DNA from: Aestuariivivens sediminis
GTDB taxonomy: Bacteria > Bacteroidota > Bacteroidia > Flavobacteriales > Flavobacteriaceae
NCBI RefSeq assembly: GCF_022662105.1
Contig: NZ_JAKMCP010000001.1
Location: forward strand, 62,001-126,000
Direction of reading: 5' to 3'
DNA length: 64,000 nt
Below are positions 18,187-27,287 of the stretch, piece after piece. The translations under genes and the position numbers were made by a program. Positions within the stretch are counted from its first letter, which is position 1, and the number at the start of each line of letters is the position of its first letter. The notes beneath the pieces were generated by a model, which saw only the letters and a program-made list of their open reading frames with translations, did no database searches and was not told the DNA's origin.

Positions 18187-18390
18187 TCCTCCCTTGTTCA
18201 TAAGGGAGGTGGCTAAAGGTGTAAGCCTTTAGACGGAGGGTTTAAAATAAACTTGAATAATTCTAGATAATTTTAAATCAAACTCCCCTTTCTCGGATTA
18301 CTTGGCCTGCCCGCCAGCTCGCCCCATCGCTAAATCTATCCACTGGATAGATTTCTAACGCTCGGTCGTCCTCTTTACCCAAAGAGGGCA
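18187..18390 (-). repeat. Dispersed hairpin-rich repeat R1, copy near lptB
   Basis: The reverse complement matches 28951-29156 almost base for base. Shared landmarks in order are CTCTTTGGGTAAAGAGG, the hairpin AAATCTATCC/GGATAGATTT, GGGGCGAGCTGGCGGGC, GAGAAAGGGGAGTTTGATTT, AACCCTCCGTCTAAAGG and CTCCCTTATGAACAAGGGAG. Four inverted-repeat hairpins within about 200 nt suggest a structured mobile or mosaic element without a protein. Confidence 0.88.
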
Positions 18391-18464
18391 GCAAGTTGAT
18401 TTAATATATAGAATATTTAAACAGAGGGTTTAGGAAAAAATAATATTCTGAATTTTCTTATCAT

Positions 18465-19340
18465 TCAAAACAATCGTCTTTTAATCCATTTGACCCCTTT
18501 AACCAGTAAAAAAGCTACCGAACCCACAACAACCCCTAAAATAAAATCCTTAATAAAACCAGGCAGACCTTCTAAAACATGGTGAAAAACAGCGATGTTA
18601 TGGGAAAAAATACCTCCTGCTACCAATAATAGCGCCACTGTGCCAATTATTGAAAGGCTTTTGATCACCCAGGGCAGAGCCTTAATTAAAAAATGCCCCA
18701 GGAGACTTAAAACATGTCTTTTATTGGAGGCGTGTGAGCGCACTAATTTATACCCCAGATCATCCATTCTAACAATTAACGCCACAATACCATAAACCCC
18801 AATGGTGGCGATCACGGCAACAATAGAAACCACTAAAATCTGAAATACTATAGGTTTTCCGAGCACCGTCCCCAGGGCAATAATGACAATTTCAACAGAC
18901 AAGATAAAATCCGTAAAAACAGCCGACCGTATTTTCTGCTGTTCTGCTTTTAACAGGTCCTCGTCGTTATGCACTTCTTCGGGCTTTGCTTCAGTGATAT
19001 GCGGATGAGGCACCAGGACCTCATATATTTTTTCAACCCCTTCAAAGGCCAAATAAATACCCCCTAAAATAAGGGCCAAAGTTACGGCCCATGGCGCAAA
19101 GGCACTCAAGAGAAAGGCTACGGGTAAAATAATAAGCTTATTCAACATGGAGCCCTTGGATATGGCCCAGAGCACAGGTAACTCCCTGGAAGACACAAAA
19201 CCCGTGGCTTTTTCAGCATTTACCGCCAAATCATCTCCAAGGATACCGGCTGTTTTTTTGGTCGTAATCTTACTCATAACCACCACATCGTCCATGAGGG
19301 TGGCAATATCATCCAATAAGGCAAAAAAACCGGAAGCCAT
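18465..19340 (-). CDS. DUF808 family inner-membrane protein
   Basis: This 291-residue protein belongs to the DUF808 (E. coli YedI-like) family. It begins MASGFFALLDDIATLMDD, continues with KKTAGILGDDLAVNAEKA, and has about six hydrophobic segments including FILGVVVGSVAFLLV near the end. A charged cytoplasmic loop (about 115-140) lies in the middle. The function is not known. It is encoded 10 nt behind pssA on the same strand, so the two probably form a transcript. Confidence 0.9.
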   Translation of the reverse strand: MASGFFALLDDIATLMDDVVVMSKITTKKTAGILGDDLAVNAEKATGFVSSRELPVLWAISKGSMLNKLIILPVAFLLSAFAPWAVTLALILGGIYLAFEGVEKIYEVLVPHPHITEAKPEEVHNDEDLLKAEQQKIRSAVFTDFILSVEIVIIALGTVLGKPIVFQILVVSIVAVIATIGVYGIVALIVRMDDLGYKLVRSHASNKRHVLSLLGHFLIKALPWVIKSLSIIGTVALLLVAGGIFSHNIAVFHHVLEGLPGFIKDFILGVVVGSVAFLLVKGVKWIKRRLF

Positions 19341-19350
19341 AACAGGTCAC

Positions 19351-20079
19351 TTATATATTTGAGGAATAATTATCTAAAACAGACATCGCTATATACAGTA
19401 AAATAAGCAGCGGTATGGCTGAAAACTGTAAAAGAATCAATAGGATTATACAAAGCATAATGAAAATATACCGTGTCGCATTACCTTTAAAACGGTAGTC
19501 CTTAAACTTTAAGGCAAATAATTTAATTCCTGAATTGAGGAGATAACAGCTCAATAGCGTTACGGTCATTAAAAACCATTTGTTCAAGATTATGGCATTC
19601 ATGGCATCGTTATTCTGAAACTCCAAAATCAAAGCCAACGACAGGATAAACAAGGCATTCGCCGGGGTAGGTAAGCCTTTAAAATAGCTTTGCTGTTCGG
19701 TATCGATATTAAAATGGGCCAAACGATAGGCCGAAGCCAAGGGTATCAGTAATCCTAAAAGCGGTAGGCCTGGTAAACCAAAATTTTCCGACAGATCGAC
19801 CTCTACCCAATCCACCACTGCCAATTCCAGTAACTTATACATGACAATCCCCGGCACCAAACCACTGGTTACCATGTCGGCCAGGGAATCCAATTGCAGG
19901 CCCAAATCGCTTTGGACCTCCAGTTTTCTAGCTGCAAAACCGTCAAAAAAATCGAAAAAAATCCCTAAAAAGACAAATAGGCCTGCAGCAACAAAATTGC
20001 CGTTCACCGCGTATATAACACCAATACTGCCGCAAAGTAAATTCAAGAGCGTAAAAGCATTCGGAATGTGTCGCTTCAT
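19351..20079 (-). CDS. pssA: CDP-diacylglycerol--serine O-phosphatidyltransferase
   Basis: This 242-residue polytopic membrane protein has the complete CDP-alcohol phosphatidyltransferase motif D-G-x2-A-R-x8-G-x3-D-x3-D in DGFAARKLEVQSDLG and LQLDSLAD (about residues 46-69). The N-terminus MKRHIPNAFTLLNLLCG is typical of the type II PssA of Bacteroidota. It joins CDP-diacylglycerol and serine to phosphatidylserine, the precursor of phosphatidylethanolamine. About seven membrane helices are visible, two of them after a basic segment near residue 195. The DUF808 gene follows. Confidence 0.92.
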   Translation of the reverse strand: MKRHIPNAFTLLNLLCGSIGVIYAVNGNFVAAGLFVFLGIFFDFFDGFAARKLEVQSDLGLQLDSLADMVTSGLVPGIVMYKLLELAVVDWVEVDLSENFGLPGLPLLGLLIPLASAYRLAHFNIDTEQQSYFKGLPTPANALFILSLALILEFQNNDAMNAIILNKWFLMTVTLLSCYLLNSGIKLFALKFKDYRFKGNATRYIFIMLCIILLILLQFSAIPLLILLYIAMSVLDNYSSNI

Positions 20080-20204
20080 ATACTTTTATTTGGTTGATTA
20101 AAAATAACAAACAAATATCGTTTAATATAAGCAGAAAACAATATCTATCCCAAATTCAAGTTTATACATTGTAAATTATGTGCATATTTGTAAAAAATTT
20201 GTGA

Positions 20205-21275
20205 TTGAAAGTTTACCTCGTTACCATATGCTCCTTTCTAACACTACTCTTAAGTAGTCAGACCACCAGAAAATATTCCAACGAATTTATGAATATTGGG
20301 GTTGATGCTGCTGCATTGGGCATGAGCAGTGCCGTAACCTCACATTCTTCCGATGTGAATTCGGGCTATTGGAATCCCGCAGGGCTGTTGGCTCTTGAAG
20401 ACAATCAACTGGCCTTAATGCACTCCAGTTATTTTGCCAATATCGCCAACTATGATTATGTGGCCTATGCCATGCCATTGGACGATAGAAGTGCAGTTGG
20501 CGTCTCATTAATTAGATTCGCTGTGGATGACATTCTAAATACCACCCAACTGATCGATGATCAGGGCAACATCAATTACGACCGCATTAGTCTCTTTTCC
20601 ACGGCCGATTACGGGCTTACCTTTTCCTATGCCAGGGCCTTACCCGTTGAAGGTCTGAACTATGGGGTAAACGCCAAAGTCATTCGACGGATTATTGGGG
20701 ATTTTGCCTCCTCATGGGGGTTTGGCTTAGATTTGGGTATTCAGTTTAAAACAGGAAACGATTGGAAATTTGGGGTGATGGCACGGGACATTACCACCAC
20801 CTTTAATGCCTGGGCCATTGATGAAGATGAATTTGAAACCATCAGGAATGCCATAGAAGGTCAAAACCAGGAACTCCCGGAAACCACCGAGATAACCATC
20901 CCCAAATTACATCTTGGTATTTCCAAATTACTCACCTTTAATTATGATTATAAGCTACTGACTGCGGTAAATCTGAATGTTCGTTTCGAAGAGAACAATG
21001 ACGTTATTTCAACATCATTTGCCAGTATCAACCCGGCTTTGGGATTCGAGTTTGCGTATATCGACATGGTCTATTTACGGGCAGGAATGGGAAACTTCCA
21101 AAATGAGCTGCAAATTGACAATTCCGAACAACTTACATTTCAACCCAGTTTTGGGGTAGGCTTTCAATACAATGGCATACAAATAGATTATGCCTTCACC
21201 GATATTGGCGATCAAAGTGTGGCCCTGTATTCCAATGTATTTTCCTTAAAGCTCGATTTTAGTATCTTTAGATAA
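20205..21275 (+). CDS. PorV/PorQ-type outer-membrane protein
   Basis: This 356-residue protein starts at a TTG and has a signal peptide (VYLVTICSFLTLLLSSQ). The mature part begins with the family landmark FMNIGVDAAALGMSSAV, followed by NSGYWNPAGL. It continues as beta-strand-rich sequence ending in aromatic residues (FSLKLDFSIFR), as expected for a FadL/PorV-like barrel. PorV and PorQ help in type IX secretion. This paralogue may be a separate member, because no other por genes are nearby. No ATG gives a complete signal peptide, which supports TTG. The DUF4105 gene follows after 12 nt. Confidence 0.85.
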   Translation: MKVYLVTICSFLTLLLSSQTTRKYSNEFMNIGVDAAALGMSSAVTSHSSDVNSGYWNPAGLLALEDNQLALMHSSYFANIANYDYVAYAMPLDDRSAVGVSLIRFAVDDILNTTQLIDDQGNINYDRISLFSTADYGLTFSYARALPVEGLNYGVNAKVIRRIIGDFASSWGFGLDLGIQFKTGNDWKFGVMARDITTTFNAWAIDEDEFETIRNAIEGQNQELPETTEITIPKLHLGISKLLTFNYDYKLLTAVNLNVRFEENNDVISTSFASINPALGFEFAYIDMVYLRAGMGNFQNELQIDNSEQLTFQPSFGVGFQYNGIQIDYAFTDIGDQSVALYSNVFSLKLDFSIFR

Positions 21276-21287
21276 TTTCTGTGTGAC

Positions 21288-22499
21288 ATGTGTAAAAAAC
21301 TGCTCGTCCTTATTGTTCTACTGCTTACCGCAACGGTCCAGGGACAACAAAACCGATTATCCCCCGAAGCCGAAATAAGTGTGCTGACCGTAGGTCCGGG
21401 GACGGCTTTAAACGATGCCTTCGGACATAGTGCCTTTCGAATAAAGGACCCTATCAAAGGGATCGACCTCGTGTTTAACTATGGGGTTTACGACTTTCAG
21501 ACACCGCATTTTTACCTCAAATTCGCCCAGGGCAAATTAAACTATTTGATCGGGTTGGATTATTATGAAGATTTCTATGAAAGTTACGTGTCCCAAAACC
21601 GGACCATTAAAGCACAGGTTTTAAACCTGTCGCCATCCGAAAAACAAGGCTTGTTCGCGTATCTGTTACATAACTACAAGCCGGAAAACCGAGCCTATCT
21701 CTATGAATTCTTTTTCGATAATTGTGCCACCCGTATTCGCGATGTCGTAGAAGAAACGACCCAAAATGATATTACCTTTAATCCCCCGGACGGGTTTAAG
21801 GCCAAAACCTTCAGGCAACTCATCCACGATCATGTGAGCTTGAATTCCTGGGGCGCCGTGGGGATAGATGTGGCGTTGGGATCGGTCATCGACAGGAAAG
21901 CCTCTCCCTATGAGCATATGTTCCTCCCCGAAAACATCTATCGCTTTTTTAATACGGCTACCATGGCATCAAACCCCGACAAACCATTGGTAAAGCAACC
22001 CCGTGTACTGTTCGAGAAGCTGGAAGTAACCCCATCCCATAATTTTTTTACCAGTCCGCTGTTTGTTTTTGGCCTTATCGGGCTCCTAATTCTTTTCATC
22101 ACCTACAAGGATTTTAAAAATACCCGGCGAACGCCTTGGATCGATGTGGTATTATTTAGTCTTACCGGGGTCATTGGTGTTTTTATTTTACTCCTATGGT
22201 TTGCCACAGACCACACGGGGACCCATCAAAACTACAATGTGTTGTGGGCCTTTGCACTCAATCTTTTGGTCATCCCCCAACTGATCAAAACCAAACCGGC
22301 CAAATGGTTTCAAAAATACCTGAAGTTTTTAATCATCCTATGGTGCCTGCTTACCTTACATTGGATTATTGGTGTTCAGGTATTTGCCGTAGCCCTCATA
22401 CCCCTTTTTGTGGCCATAGCCTGCCGATACGTGTTTTTGGTGGACTTCTATGCCCGTATGGAAACCCGAGATAATTCCGAATCAGGTACACAGCCCTAA
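21288..22499 (+). CDS. DUF4105 domain membrane protein
   Basis: This 403-residue protein has a signal peptide (residues 1-19, ending VQG). A DUF4105 domain (about 25-250) is recognised from LTVGPGTALNDAFGHSAFRI and the D-N-C-A-T-R-I-R motif near residue 145, which resembles permuted papain-like (NlpC/P60-related) Cys and His sites. Four C-terminal membrane helices (about 255-395) follow. The function is unproven, and a thiol-hydrolase or lipid-related role is a family-level guess. The gene is 12 nt behind the PorV-like gene and probably shares its transcript. Confidence 0.88.
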   Translation: MCKKLLVLIVLLLTATVQGQQNRLSPEAEISVLTVGPGTALNDAFGHSAFRIKDPIKGIDLVFNYGVYDFQTPHFYLKFAQGKLNYLIGLDYYEDFYESYVSQNRTIKAQVLNLSPSEKQGLFAYLLHNYKPENRAYLYEFFFDNCATRIRDVVEETTQNDITFNPPDGFKAKTFRQLIHDHVSLNSWGAVGIDVALGSVIDRKASPYEHMFLPENIYRFFNTATMASNPDKPLVKQPRVLFEKLEVTPSHNFFTSPLFVFGLIGLLILFITYKDFKNTRRTPWIDVVLFSLTGVIGVFILLLWFATDHTGTHQNYNVLWAFALNLLVIPQLIKTKPAKWFQKYLKFLIILWCLLTLHWIIGVQVFAVALIPLFVAIACRYVFLVDFYARMETRDNSESGTQP

Positions 22500-22510
22500 C
22501 CCCTGTGCGC

Positions 22511-23902
22511 CTATTGCCCCCTGAAGAATATCACGGTACTTATGGTTTTTATGAGAATATTAATATCCAGAAAAAAACTGCGGTGTTTGATGTAGTACAG
22601 GTCATACTGCAGTTTAAGTAAGCTATCATCTACCGACGCCCCATAACGCGTCATAACCTGGGCCCATCCTGTAAGTCCCGGTTTAATAATGTGCCTCGTT
22701 TCATAAAACGGCAATAACTGGGACAATTCCCTGACAAAGTGCGGCCGCTCCGGCCGGGGCCCGATCAAGCTCATGTCACTCCTTAAAATATTTATAAATT
22801 GGGGGAATTCATCCAATCTGGTATTTCTCAGGAATTTCCCGAAGGTGGTAATGCGCGTATCATTTTTAGTGGCCCATACGGCACCCTGGTGTTCCGCATC
22901 CCGAATCATGGTTCGAAATTTGATCATCCGAAATACCTCTCCATTTTTACCAATACGGTCCTGAATATAAAATAAGGGGCCCTTATTCCCAATAGCGTTT
23001 CCTAACAGGATGAAAGGCACCATTATACTTCCGATAACAACCCCAATTGACGCGATCAAAATATCCGAAAGGCGCCTGAAAAACAGGTAGAGTTTATTTT
23101 GATTGCTGCGACTAAACGGGAAGTACTTGTAAAAATCCTTACCAACAAACTGTACGGGAACACGATAGGTCATTTCCTCATACACCTGGGTATATTCCTT
23201 GATGGGAAACCCGGTTTCCAGGAGATTAATAAGCTTATGATAGATCTCCGAGGTTATATTTTCGGAGTTATAAGTGGCTACCACGATTTCTTTAATGTCA
23301 AATTCCTCAATGATTTTATGGATTTCGGTGGGATTATATTCCGGAATTCCCAAAAAACGCAGGCTTTCAGGTTTTTCCAGCTCACAATTTATAAACCCAA
23401 TAATCTTATAGTTGGGATCGGCTTCCTTAAAGGCATTGATAATACTTTCGATATTGGAGATTTCACCAATTAAAAGCACCCTTTTATAAAAACGCGGGGA
23501 AACCACAAAGGTGAGATACATATACCGCCAAATCAACAAAGCACTTAGAATGGAAAAATAAAAATAGAGGATCTGTAAACGATTATCCGGTAAAAAGGGA
23601 GTGAAAAACGGGGTTAAAAAATAGAACAACACGGTTACCGATGCGGTCAGGACAATATTGGGAATGACCGATTCCAACCTACTTGATTTTTGAAGATCGT
23701 AGAGTTCAAAGACGGTTCCGAATATGGAAATGTATACAATCAGTACAAAAACCCAGGTCCAGTTTTCTTTATTGATACTGAAATAATCGAAATCAAAACT
23801 GATGCCAACGCCGTAGAGTAACCCTAAAACGAAAAGTATATCGCACATCCTGAGAAGGACTTTACGCTCTGAAATATTGAAATGAATATTTAGATTGGGC
23901 AT
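22511..23902 (-). CDS. Polyprenyl-phosphate sugar-phosphate transferase (WcaJ/WbaP type)
   Basis: This 463-residue protein has four or five N-terminal membrane helices, a Rossmann-like middle domain (about 140-250) and a C-terminal bacterial sugar transferase domain (about 270-463). That domain contains RRLSDILIA, KFRTMIRDAE, TRITTFGKFLR, TRLDEFPQFINIL and SLIGPRPERP. The family moves a hexose-1-phosphate from a UDP sugar to undecaprenyl phosphate and so starts repeat-unit synthesis. It is the last gene of the large polysaccharide locus as transcribed. The sugar specificity cannot be read from sequence. Confidence 0.92.
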   Translation of the reverse strand: MPNLNIHFNISERKVLLRMCDILFVLGLLYGVGISFDFDYFSINKENWTWVFVLIVYISIFGTVFELYDLQKSSRLESVIPNIVLTASVTVLFYFLTPFFTPFLPDNRLQILYFYFSILSALLIWRYMYLTFVVSPRFYKRVLLIGEISNIESIINAFKEADPNYKIIGFINCELEKPESLRFLGIPEYNPTEIHKIIEEFDIKEIVVATYNSENITSEIYHKLINLLETGFPIKEYTQVYEEMTYRVPVQFVGKDFYKYFPFSRSNQNKLYLFFRRLSDILIASIGVVIGSIMVPFILLGNAIGNKGPLFYIQDRIGKNGEVFRMIKFRTMIRDAEHQGAVWATKNDTRITTFGKFLRNTRLDEFPQFINILRSDMSLIGPRPERPHFVRELSQLLPFYETRHIIKPGLTGWAQVMTRYGASVDDSLLKLQYDLYYIKHRSFFLDINILIKTISTVIFFRGQ

Positions 23903-23962
23903 GAAGATTAAGAATTAATAGCACAGCATAAAGATACCACCTTAAATGTATTAAATTCCGCT

Positions 23963-24976
23963 TTACTTTAAAACATTCCACCATTGTTTTTTAACTATAG
24001 TCCAATCAAAGGATTCCGCTTTCTGTCGTGCTTTTTGGGTGATGTGCATTAGGAGCCCGGGATTTGACCTTAATTGTTTTATGGCCTCCACAAAACCATG
24101 TGTGTCATCGGGGTCCACGAGCAAACCATCGGTACCGTGTTCAATTAAATAGGGCATACCACCCACATTGGTGGATACCACCGGAAGACCTAAGGCCATG
24201 GCCTCTATCACACTAACGGGCATATTATCCACATGGGTCGTGTTTATAAATAGATTGTAAGCCTTAGACAGGGTTACCCATTCCGCTTTAGGCAACTTAC
24301 CGGTAAAGGTAACATGAACCTGCAATGCTTTGGCCAACTGTTTGGTGGATTCAAAACTACCGTCACCACTATCGGGTCCCACCATACACAAAGTGGCCAC
24401 CAGGCCCTGATCTTTTAAGCTTCTTAAAATCCTTACGGCCAATTGCGGGTTATATATAGACGAAAAGGAGCGTACCCATAGGATGTTCAGGTGGTGTAAG
24501 GGTCTGGTCTCGAACGGATAATTGGCCAGGCTAAGGCTATTGGGGATATGTGTTACCTGATTATACCCATAACGGGCAAAAGTAGCCTTTAGGAAAAGGG
24601 ACGGGGCGATGCTCTTATAGGCATATTTGAGCAGTAACCGACAGGAACGGGGGTTATGTTTTAACCGCGATTCTAAGTTACCCCCATGTAAAATAGGAAT
24701 ATAGCGCAATTTTAATCCTCTGCATAACTGGGAGACCAAAACCGCATACCAAAAATTTAAGGTGCTGTACGTATCAATAAGCACATAATCTGCTTTTTTT
24801 CTGTACTTAAAACACACCCTCAGCATGTCCAAAAGCCTGAGGACCTTATTTTTCTTTGTAGAGGCATAAATTAAGTGATCCCCTTCCAATTCCAATAAGT
24901 ATCCAAGGTTGTTTATGCCAGTTTCATTAGACTGTTTATGCTTTAACCTGTTTCCTATGTACAGTAGGTTTGACAT
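23963..24976 (-). CDS. Glycosyltransferase family 4
   Basis: This 337-residue protein has a GT-B fold and the GT4 C-terminal donor-binding block HVDNMPVSVIEAMALGLPVV (about 245-265). There the first acidic residue of the E-x7-E motif is Asp. MSNLLYIGNRLKHKQSNETG at the start and LPILHGGNL in the N-terminal domain match the acceptor side. It would transfer a sugar from a nucleotide donor to the growing glycan in the cytoplasm. It overlaps the upstream Wzy/WaaL-type gene by 41 nt and is followed by the initiating transferase gene. Confidence 0.88.
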   Translation of the reverse strand: MSNLLYIGNRLKHKQSNETGINNLGYLLELEGDHLIYASTKKNKVLRLLDMLRVCFKYRKKADYVLIDTYSTLNFWYAVLVSQLCRGLKLRYIPILHGGNLESRLKHNPRSCRLLLKYAYKSIAPSLFLKATFARYGYNQVTHIPNSLSLANYPFETRPLHHLNILWVRSFSSIYNPQLAVRILRSLKDQGLVATLCMVGPDSGDGSFESTKQLAKALQVHVTFTGKLPKAEWVTLSKAYNLFINTTHVDNMPVSVIEAMALGLPVVSTNVGGMPYLIEHGTDGLLVDPDDTHGFVEAIKQLRSNPGLLMHITQKARQKAESFDWTIVKKQWWNVLK

Positions 24977-26291
24977 TTACAATTTTTAACAAAGATAAGG
25001 CATAAATAAAGGCTGGAGCCGCAATCCGCATAGAGGAATGATTAATAGTTAAAAACCAAAAACACAAAAAGGCATAAAAATAATAATTGCTTTTATTTCG
25101 AGACCTTAAATCAAAAGGTTTAAATACCAGAATTAGTACCATTATAATACCCAAAATGCCATGTTCGGCCAATAATCTACTAATTTCACTATGGGAGGTC
25201 ACTCCCTGTCCTTCGATTTCCAAACGCATATCTTTGGCCCTGCTGGATCCAATCCCCAAAAAGGGACTAGAAACAAAACCTTCCAGTTCATCCATAAACA
25301 AGGCTACGCGTCCCGTAGTTAGATCACCCTTTTCCCGACCCAAATGATCCTTATTGGCATAACGCAGGTCAATATACCCTTCCGATTCTTTGGAACTGAT
25401 TACCCATGTTGCCATTAAACTGAGACAAAAGAGCAGGAATACCATAAAAATTTCATTCTTTTTTCGTGCTGAAGCCTTAAAAAAATAAATCACTAAAAAA
25501 GCGATTATGACAATTACCGCCGTTACAACCCCTCCCCGACTAAAGGTAACTACCGCCCTATAGGATATTAAAACCAGTATAACTGCATTTAAAATCTTTA
25601 ACACTGGTGTTGGTGATTTAGTAAAAAGACGAACCGCGATAATAAACATCCCTAAACCTAAAACTGTGGCTACCTGGTTAGGCCCAAAACCACCCGAAGC
25701 GGCACGGTTTGATGCCGTACTGGACAACACCTCTTTAATACTTGGGGTATAAAAATAAATATATGCAGTATGGGCAATAATAGGCAATAATATATATAAC
25801 AAAACTTCGGAGAGTTCCTTGTTGCTTATCTTTTTGTCATACGCAAACAAAGCGGCCAACCCTAAACATATCGGTCCAGATAAAACAAAAGCAATATTGG
25901 TTCTAAAATTAGCATCAAAGCTTAAAGTGGTTGAAGCCACAAATATTGAGGGGACCAAAAACATTAAATATATAAAGTACGGATAGGCCTTGCCAGATAT
26001 ACCTCTGTAGAACATACCTATCATCACAAATACAATCACTAAATACTTCGAAGCCTCATAAGCAATAGCTCCTTTAGTCATCCTCAATAAAACCTCGGCC
26101 CCTACAAAATAAGCACAAGTCTTTAAAATTTCAATTGTTTTAGAGCTATCGGGAACCACTATTATGCGGTAAACAAAAAAGAGTAAAGCCAAAGCAAAAT
26201 ACAATTTGGCTAGGGTCTCGTTATAATAAATAAGCATACCTATTAAAACATGTAGTCCAATGGCAATTATATATAAATTTTTAAATTTCAA
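24936..26291 (-). CDS. O-antigen ligase/polymerase-type membrane protein (Wzy/WaaL)
   Basis: This 451-residue protein has about 11 or 12 hydrophobic segments and a larger extracytoplasmic loop (about 300-375). In that loop R-V-A-L-F-M-D-E-L-E-G-F and SHSEISRLLAEHGILG match the Wzy_C (PF04932) region. The conserved His and Arg residues of that loop (TSHSE, RVALF) fit a periplasmic polymerase or ligase. It could polymerise repeat units or attach the glycan to lipid A or another acceptor, and sequence alone does not separate the two. It overlaps the downstream GT4 gene by 41 nt. It is the only such protein in the window. Confidence 0.85.
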   Translation of the reverse strand: MKFKNLYIIAIGLHVLIGMLIYYNETLAKLYFALALLFFVYRIIVVPDSSKTIEILKTCAYFVGAEVLLRMTKGAIAYEASKYLVIVFVMIGMFYRGISGKAYPYFIYLMFLVPSIFVASTTLSFDANFRTNIAFVLSGPICLGLAALFAYDKKISNKELSEVLLYILLPIIAHTAYIYFYTPSIKEVLSSTASNRAASGGFGPNQVATVLGLGMFIIAVRLFTKSPTPVLKILNAVILVLISYRAVVTFSRGGVVTAVIVIIAFLVIYFFKASARKKNEIFMVFLLFCLSLMATWVISSKESEGYIDLRYANKDHLGREKGDLTTGRVALFMDELEGFVSSPFLGIGSSRAKDMRLEIEGQGVTSHSEISRLLAEHGILGIIMVLILVFKPFDLRSRNKSNYYFYAFLCFWFLTINHSSMRIAAPAFIYALSLLKIVNVKPTVHRKQVKA

Positions 26292-26419
26292 GAATTATTT
26301 AAACAATTAGGGAGTTACAAACAAGTAAATATAAAATAATCCCGGTTAAATGGTATGGCATTAAAAAATAAAACAATTCTAACTTTCCATAATAACTAAG
26401 TCATAATATCCGCTAAAAC

Positions 26420-27226
26420 CTAAACTTTAAGAAATATTTTCCTGTAATCATCTATAGGAAATCGGTAATGATAACTTTTGTTTAATACATATAGTATAAA
26501 ATGTACTACAAATATTGGAACATAAGGCCTTAACCGTTTCAAAAAGAGATCATAAGTCCTATTAGAATAATTACAAACCAAGAAGGGAATAGTATTATAA
26601 AAATTGCGTATAACCCTATTATGATTTGCACGCTCAATTTCACAAAAACTATCAAAGCGAATAGCTCTGTTATCTCTTAAAAATTGATAGAACTCAATTA
26701 CAGATAAGGGTGTAGTACCTTCATAATAAAACATAATACAGCTGGGAACATCTAACAAAACCCACTTGTTTAATTCCGTAATAAAAACCTCATTAAAGGA
26801 GTGCCCACCAAAACTTTTATCAAAAGGCGCTCGTGTGCATCCCCACTCTCTAACAGATATGCCATTTAAAACGCAAAAATTATTAAATACTTGCACTATA
26901 TCACTACAAACGCCACCCTTATTATTTAACATTTTTTTGAGTGCTAATTCTGAATGCTCACTCAGTCCAGCTCCACCTCTAATATGGGTTTTCAACCATC
27001 TACACAATGTCTTAACACACTCTAAATCTGTTTTTGGTAATGAATCTTTAAATATAAGCTCATTAATTTCATAAAAAAAAGGTGAAATATCCTCTTTAGG
27101 ATTAATACTATTATAAATATAAACATCTAATTCATCAACGCTAGAATCTTTAGATAATAGACGAAATCTGCTTAGATATAAAAATGGATGGCGTCTTATG
27201 GCCCAAATCATTTTTTTAATATTCAT
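26420..27226 (-). CDS. Transglutaminase-like (papain-fold) protein in the glycan locus
   Basis: From the ATG at 27226 this is a 268-residue protein with a transglutaminase-like core. The candidate triad is Cys in GGVCSDIVQVF, His in GGHSFNEVFI and Asp in WVLLDVPS (positions 131, 166 and 183 if counted from an alternative ATG at 27298). The triad order and the spacing of 35 and 17 residues fit the superfamily. No signal peptide is clear from the chosen start. The longer start would add a hydrophobic stretch of 24 residues and overlap the GT4 gene by 11 nt. Bacterial relatives are proteases or amide-forming enzymes. The role next to Wzy and GT4 genes is unknown. Base composition is very A+T-rich. 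Confidence 0.78.
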   Translation of the reverse strand: MNIKKMIWAIRRHPFLYLSRFRLLSKDSSVDELDVYIYNSINPKEDISPFFYEINELIFKDSLPKTDLECVKTLCRWLKTHIRGGAGLSEHSELALKKMLNNKGGVCSDIVQVFNNFCVLNGISVREWGCTRAPFDKSFGGHSFNEVFITELNKWVLLDVPSCIMFYYEGTTPLSVIEFYQFLRDNRAIRFDSFCEIERANHNRVIRNFYNTIPFLVCNYSNRTYDLFLKRLRPYVPIFVVHFILYVLNKSYHYRFPIDDYRKIFLKV

Positions 27227-27287
27227 CAAAAAAATTGTGCTTACATGGAATCCACAAGTTAAAAAAAATAAAGAACTTATTAGCCCA

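Larger units (their letters stand above)
18027..18464. other. Gene-free stretch behind lptB holding two dispersed repeats
   Basis: This 438-nt stretch lies between the convergent lptB and DUF808 genes. No ORF in it looks coding. It is mostly made of one copy of each of two repeat families that recur, oppositely oriented, near 28.6-29.2 kb. Confidence 0.8.

Noticed and set aside
18027-18464. tRNA or small RNA gene behind lptB.
   Set aside because: No cloverleaf or conserved T-loop sequence was seen. The hairpins belong to the R1 repeat.
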